Shown in pieces: positions 7,935-10,781 of a stretch of DNA of 10,781 bases. The notes under the pieces were generated by a model. It ran no database searches, was not told the DNA's origin, and saw only the letters and a list, made by a program, of their open reading frames with translations. The position numbers and the translations under genes are program-made. Source of the stretch: Candidatus Cloacimonadota bacterium (lineage in GTDB: Bacteria; Cloacimonadota; Cloacimonadia; Cloacimonadales; WRIO01); contig JALNXV010000091.1 in NCBI GenBank assembly GCA_023230175.1, positions 1-10,781 of the forward strand, read 5' to 3'. Every line of letters begins with the position of its first letter. The stretch's first letter is position 1.

Positions 7935-8939
7935 CTACAGCCAGGACCAGGTCTGCCAGTCATACTCAGTTACATTTGCCGGTGTGATAGCTTCTGGTTC
8001 AGGAAGATTCCATACCTTCGGAAGTTCTTTCTTCTCGACATAAGTCTCATAGATTGCTTCTGTTGCCTGGTATCCAAGATCAACTGGATTCTGAAGAACT
8101 TCGCCAAGCCACATTGCATTTCCATTGGTAACATATCCAAGAACATCCTTGTCTCCAGCGATTCCAATGAATTTGATCTCATTCCTGTTGGCGGCAACTG
8201 CGGCATTGTACGCACCAACTACTTCGGCATCGTTATGTCCGCATACCACATCGATGACAGACTCTCTCTGAAGCACGTTTTCCATCAGAGTCTGTGAAGA
8301 ATCTCTTGATCCTGCCCCTACATCGCCTTCCTCAATGATCTTTGCTTTCGGGAAAGCTGCAAGAATAGTGTCTCTGAAACCTTCGAATCTATCAACGGAA
8401 ACTTGCCCTGAAGTCGGTCTGCTTATGAACAAGCAAACAGGAGCAGTCTTTCCTGTTGTCTTCAGATAATCAACAGCAACAGCACCGGCTTTTTCGCCAA
8501 GAGCTCTCATGTTATGTCCTACGAATGTAGACCAGACGATGTCCGCATCGCTTTTCGTTGTCTGGGCATAATCGCCGATGACAAATGGAATTCCCTGCTT
8601 CACATACTGCTTCATTGTTGGAATTGCAGAAGAAGCATCAGCTGGGAAGAGAATTATTGCCTTTGCTCCCCAGGTCACCAATGAATCGATGTTGTTGAGC
8701 ATCGTCGATACATCAGATCTCGAATCCTCAAACTGGAAAACAAAACCGGCATCCGGATGATCAGCAGCCCACTGTTTGCATCCATCCTCTACTCCTAAGT
8801 ACCATGTATAAGCAGAAAGCTCCATGATGCTTACTCCAATCTTTGTTTCCTTTGTGTTCACAGCTTCTGTTGTTCCATTTGCAAATACAGAACCGGCAAC
8901 GAGCCCAAGAATGAGCACTACTGCTACAAACTTTTTCAT
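7935..8939 (-). CDS. Sugar ABC transporter substrate-binding protein (periplasmic-binding type 4, RbsB-like)
   Basis: 334 residues. Residues 1-20 (MKKFVAVVLILGLVAGSVFA) form a signal peptide with a VFA signal-peptidase-I site. No lipobox cysteine is present, so the product is probably soluble and periplasmic. The mature part begins NGTTEA and folds as a type I periplasmic-binding protein: TKIGVSIMELSAYTWYLGVEDG at the N-lobe start, then DSRSDVSTMLNNIDSLVTWGAKAIILFPAD, the hinge region GDVGAGSRDSSQTLMENVL, and VVCGHNDAEVVGAYNA, all typical of RbsB-like proteins. It captures the sugar for the permease and ATPase encoded downstream. AGGAG at 8946-8950 is six bases before the ATG at 8939. It is the first gene after the perfect palindromic operator, and a strong hairpin follows it. 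The ligand is unknown; relatives bind ribose, galactose, xylose, inositol and others. Confidence 0.93.
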   Translation of the reverse strand: MKKFVAVVLILGLVAGSVFANGTTEAVNTKETKIGVSIMELSAYTWYLGVEDGCKQWAADHPDAGFVFQFEDSRSDVSTMLNNIDSLVTWGAKAIILFPADASSAIPTMKQYVKQGIPFVIGDYAQTTKSDADIVWSTFVGHNMRALGEKAGAVAVDYLKTTGKTAPVCLFISRPTSGQVSVDRFEGFRDTILAAFPKAKIIEEGDVGAGSRDSSQTLMENVLQRESVIDVVCGHNDAEVVGAYNAAVAANRNEIKFIGIAGDKDVLGYVTNGNAMWLGEVLQNPVDLGYQATEAIYETYVEKKELPKVWNLPEPEAITPANVTEYDWQTWSWL

Positions 8940-8954
8940 TTTCTACTCCTTTTT

Positions 8955-8969
8955 TCCAGCAACGCTGGA
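8955..8969 (-). other. Small stem-loop in the 5' leader of the binding-protein mRNA
   Basis: TCCAGC and GCTGGA form a 6-bp stem around a 3-base loop. On the transcript the stem ends about four A residues before the AGGAG ribosome site of the binding-protein gene. It may stabilise the 5' end of the message or affect ribosome access. No riboswitch class is recognisable in the remaining leader. Confidence 0.4.
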
Positions 8970-8979
8970 TCTTTATGTT

Positions 8980-9003
8980 ATTTGTGTTAACGTTAACACA
9001 AAT
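8980..9003. promoter_or_regulatory. LacI-family operator (perfect 24-bp palindrome) upstream of the binding-protein gene
   Basis: The two halves are exact reverse complements across all 24 bases, centred on the CpG at 8991-8992. The core reads TGTGTTAACGTTAACACA. A symmetric site with a central CpG and TGTTAA/TTAACA arms is the classic form bound by LacI-family dimers, whose hinge helices open the CpG step. A -10-like box TATATT lies on the minus strand at 9012-9017 (no good -35), which would place transcription start near 9005 and the operator immediately downstream of it, a position suited to repression. The likely ligand is the LacI-type protein encoded at 676-1716, because a matching copy lies at 10242-10259. 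Confidence 0.88.
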
Positions 9004-9107
9004 TGCATTCAAATATAAAAGGTTCTATGCAAACCGCCCCACCATTGATTAACTTTTCTGAAAAGCAACTAATACGATGATAGAAACTGCAATGCATAAA
9101 CAATCCT

Positions 9108-9845
9108 TTACTTAATTTGATCTCTCAGCCATTCCAATGTACACTCAACCATATGCTTTCCATTGGCAACTGTAGCTTCCTTTGCACTTTGAGCAAACCA
9201 TTCAGTATTCCTATTGCAACGGGAAAGATCAACATTCTCAGGATAAGTACCAAGCATCAAAGATGTTTCCCATTTTCCAGCATGATCAAAACCGCCGCAC
9301 TTATGCTGTGCATCCTTGCCGATCAATGGAATCACCTTGACATACGAGAATGGATCATCACCGCTTCCAAGGTTTGAATAATAATCCTTGTAGCTGTCAC
9401 TTCCCCACCATCCTTTGCCCCTGGTGTCTTCCATGAATTCCATGGTAACTTTCTTCGCTGCCTTATGGCAGGCGATGGTCATTGGCATGAGACCTGCTTC
9501 TTCAGTCTGATGATGAGGAATCAGATAAAGATTCTTTACACCACCATATATCAAGGATTTAACGATGCAATAAATATAGTTGCCATATGAATCTTCATCA
9601 ACCTGAATTGTCCCGGTCTCCGGGCCGCCGACAGCATAAGAAGCAACACCATACCAAACAGGCGGACAGACAATGATTTCCTTCTCCTTCTCAAGTTCTC
9701 TGAGGCAGCCCATTACAACCATTGTGTCAGTTCCGCATGACATGTGATGCGCATGATATTCTATTGTCCCGATTGGGATGATAAAAGGGACTTTTCTCTT
9801 CTTGGCATCTTCTATCTCATCAAAAAACATATCAATCAACTGCAT
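9108..9845 (-). CDS. Creatininase-superfamily hydrolase
   Basis: 245 residues, about the usual length. The metal-binding landmarks of the creatininase fold are mostly present: Glu29 and His31 in IGTIEYHAHH, Asp40 in CGTDT, a histidine in LIPHHQTEE (His112 aligns with the metal histidine of the family's NGH motif) and Glu193 in DHAGKWETSLML. The usual NGHGGN is replaced by PHHQTE. Members open amide or cyclic bonds (creatininase, formamide hydrolases, MftE); I recall that a cyclic diketo-inositol hydrolase also belongs here. The context points to an unusual sugar- or cyclitol-derived substrate rather than creatinine. I chose the ATG at 9845, with GGAGG at 9852-9856 six bases away; the longer frame to 9938 overlaps the upstream gene and has no ribosome site. 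It follows the ASRT gene by 25 bases and probably shares its promoter. Confidence 0.85.
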   Translation of the reverse strand: MQLIDMFFDEIEDAKKRKVPFIIPIGTIEYHAHHMSCGTDTMVVMGCLRELEKEKEIIVCPPVWYGVASYAVGGPETGTIQVDEDSYGNYIYCIVKSLIYGGVKNLYLIPHHQTEEAGLMPMTIACHKAAKKVTMEFMEDTRGKGWWGSDSYKDYYSNLGSGDDPFSYVKVIPLIGKDAQHKCGGFDHAGKWETSLMLGTYPENVDLSRCNRNTEWFAQSAKEATVANGKHMVECTLEWLRDQIK

Positions 9846-9870
9846 TGAAAACCTCCTTTTCAAAAAACAA

Positions 9871-10227
9871 TCACTCACAGTATCCTGGTGTAGTATAGAA
9901 ATTGACTTCTCTAGGTTCTGCCCTTCCATACTGAGCAACTACTGGAACATCGCTTTCAAGCATAATCGCATACTGCTCGCCTATTTCAGGAATATTATCT
10001 CCGAAATCCTTTTTCTGATTCGTTCTCAGGCATCGAACCCTTTGGGCTCCAACTTCGGAAAAGAATGAAACAGGCTCTTTTTCAGTGAAGAACAAAGTCA
10101 CTTTGATTTTTGCTTTTGTCATTCCTGTATTTGTAATGATGATGGATTCGTGTCCAGGGATTAGATTGACCCCTTTAGGCGGAAGCTCTGCATCGGGGAA
10201 TACCCAAACTTTCTTACCATAAGCCAT
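9871..10227 (-). CDS. ASRT-family (Anabaena sensory rhodopsin transducer-like) small-molecule-binding protein
   Basis: A 118-residue single-domain protein whose whole length matches the Anabaena sensory rhodopsin transducer family (PF07100): KVWVFPDAELPP at 6-17, GHESIIITNTG at 25-35, IKVTLFFTEKEPV at 41-53 and SDVPVVAQYGRAEPRE at 92-107. The founding member is a soluble tetrameric beta-sandwich protein that interacts with a rhodopsin. Most homologues occur without a rhodopsin and have been proposed to bind sugars or related small molecules. No membrane segment or DNA-binding motif is present. Its place at the head of a sugar-regulon transcript supports a metabolite-binding or enzyme-accessory role rather than light sensing. 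The start is the ATG at 10227, behind GGAGG (10233-10237, five bases away); an in-frame TTG at 10239 overlaps the ribosome site. A LacI-type operator lies just upstream. Confidence 0.85.
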   Translation of the reverse strand: MAYGKKVWVFPDAELPPKGVNLIPGHESIIITNTGMTKAKIKVTLFFTEKEPVSFFSEVGAQRVRCLRTNQKKDFGDNIPEIGEQYAIMLESDVPVVAQYGRAEPREVNFYTTPGYCE

Positions 10228-10241
10228 AAACACCTCCAAAG

Positions 10242-10259
10242 TATGTTACCGTTATCACA
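10242..10259. promoter_or_regulatory. Second LacI-family operator, upstream of the ASRT gene
   Basis: TATGTTACCGTTATCACA matches the core of the perfect palindrome at 8983-9000 at 15 of 18 positions and keeps the central CpG (10250-10251). It is itself an imperfect palindrome. It lies five bases upstream of the GGAGG ribosome site of the ASRT gene, so it would be in the transcribed leader and could act as a roadblock. Two related sites in front of two minus-strand units imply one shared regulator. Confidence 0.7.
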
Positions 10260-10294
10260 TTGCCATTAAAAAAACTTAAAACAACTTATAATTA

Positions 10295-10323
10295 AGGCTA
10301 GCATCGGTTTTTTCAGCTGTCAA
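10295..10323 (-). promoter_or_regulatory. Putative promoter of the ASRT-creatininase unit
   Basis: On the minus strand a perfect -35 box TTGACA (10318-10323) is followed 17 bases later by a weak -10 candidate TAGCCT (10295-10300). Transcription would begin near 10288, giving a leader of about 60 bases with the operator at 10242-10259 inside it. The -10 is poor, so the exact start is uncertain. Confidence 0.4.
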
Positions 10324-10439
10324 GCAATTTCGTAAGGATTATGCAGACCACATTTGATTTGGTGTTCAGGCGAGGAATTTAGAATGGTACATAATCGAAG
10401 TTTTTGGAAATATTTCTATTCAAAGGCATGAAATAGCTT

Positions 10440-10781
10440 TCAGTTCATCTCTTTTGCAAGGGTTTCAGCCATCACTGTCTGTGGTGCTTTGATGCCCGTC
10501 CAGAGCTCAAAGGCTAGTACTCCCTGGCATACAAGCATTCCAAGTCCATTGACGCATACAGCTCCTCTTTCACGGGTTGCCTTGAGAAACAGCGAATCTG
10601 CTGGACAGAAAACGACATCAGAGACAACCATCCCCTTCTTGATCGAATCAAAATCAATGTCAGGACGCTTGTCCGAAGCGGGTGCAAGGCCAATAGAAGT
10701 GGCATTGATCAGGATGTCTGTATCTTGGGGAATGACAAGACCTGAAGTGAAGCGAATTGCATGTGCCCTGCAATCGGTATT
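10440..10781 (-). CDS. Shikimate/quinate dehydrogenase-like protein (AroE family), C-terminal part, cut by the window edge
   Basis: The frame is open to the window edge and gives the last 113 residues of an AroE-family NAD(P)-dependent dehydrogenase. Visible family landmarks are DILINATSIGLAP, the loop after the Rossmann domain; SDVVFCPADSLFL in place of the usual DVVYNPxxTPLL; and NGLGMLVCQGVLAFELWTG, the C-terminal substrate-side segment. The family oxidises shikimate, quinate or related cyclic acids, reversibly, in the cytoplasm. The FCPADS variation hints at a catabolic or paralogous member rather than the biosynthetic AroE, but the substrate-binding N-terminal half is outside the window. 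It ends about 210 bases before the ASRT gene, which has its own putative promoter and operator. No clear terminator separates them, so co-transcription remains possible. Confidence 0.85.
   Translation of the reverse strand, partial: NTDCRAHAIRFTSGLVIPQDTDILINATSIGLAPASDKRPDIDFDSIKKGMVVSDVVFCPADSLFLKATRERGAVCVNGLGMLVCQGVLAFELWTGIKAPQTVMAETLAKEMN

Noticed and set aside
10287..10292. TATAAT on the plus strand near 10290 as a plus-strand promoter.
   Set aside because: No -35 box at a suitable distance and no plus-strand gene or RNA follows it; the region is AT-rich.
10228..10439. Possible small gene or structured RNA between the ASRT and AroE-like genes.
   Set aside because: Apart from the promoter and operator I see only AT-rich sequence and a short GAAATATTTC palindrome, with no open frame with a ribosome site and no stable GC stem.
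1..10781. CRISPR arrays, tRNA genes, insertion sequences or attachment sites.
   Set aside because: No regularly spaced direct repeats, cloverleaf-like segments, transposase motifs or flanking terminal repeats were seen on reading both strands.

Overview
The window looks like a chromosomal carbohydrate-catabolism locus from an anaerobic spirochaete, possibly Sphaerochaeta-like. The main hint is the solute-binding protein, whose signal peptide leads into a mature end beginning NGTTEA, a style common in spirochaete binding proteins. Base composition is moderate to low GC and ribosome sites are strong AGGAG/GGAGG types. The taxonomic call is an inference from style, not from a marker gene.

Layout. 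Positions 1-184 hold no gene I can support. A short membrane-protein ORF (185-499, +) looks like the front half of a longer family and may be a remnant. A LacI-type repressor gene follows (676-1716, +). Everything else runs on the minus strand, towards lower coordinates. From the right edge: the 3' end of a shikimate/quinate dehydrogenase-like gene (10440-10781, cut by the window edge); a two-gene unit of an ASRT-family small-molecule-binding protein (10227-9871) and a creatininase-superfamily hydrolase (9845-9108); then a six-gene unit of a sugar-binding protein (8939-7935), a GH20/GH67-like intracellular glycoside hydrolase (7864-5795), a two-domain sugar ABC ATPase (5776-4277), an RbsC-type permease (4275-3307), an L-rhamnose mutarotase-like protein (3304-2984) and a metal-ligand-poor M24 (creatinase-like) hydrolase (2958-1786). 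A hairpin terminator at 1734-1755 lies between this unit and the convergent lacI-type gene.

Regulation. A perfect 24-bp palindrome with a central CpG (8980-9003), typical of LacI-family operators, sits in front of the binding-protein gene. A second copy matching 15 of 18 core positions (10242-10259) sits in front of the ASRT gene. Both units are therefore likely controlled by the LacI-type protein encoded at the left, giving one regulon. A strong 11-bp hairpin between the binding-protein and hydrolase genes probably raises binding-protein output over the distal genes.

How the parts may work together (inference). The binding protein, ATPase and permease form a complete CUT2-type importer. The signal-less glycoside hydrolase would cleave the imported glycoside in the cytoplasm, and the mutarotase would equilibrate the anomers of the released (deoxy)sugar. 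The creatininase-like and M24 proteins would hydrolyse an unusual C-N or cyclic C-C/C-O bond in the ligand or aglycone. The ASRT-like protein may bind a pathway metabolite. No sugar kinase, isomerase or aldolase is in the window, so the pathway is incomplete here. The substrate cannot be named from sequence.
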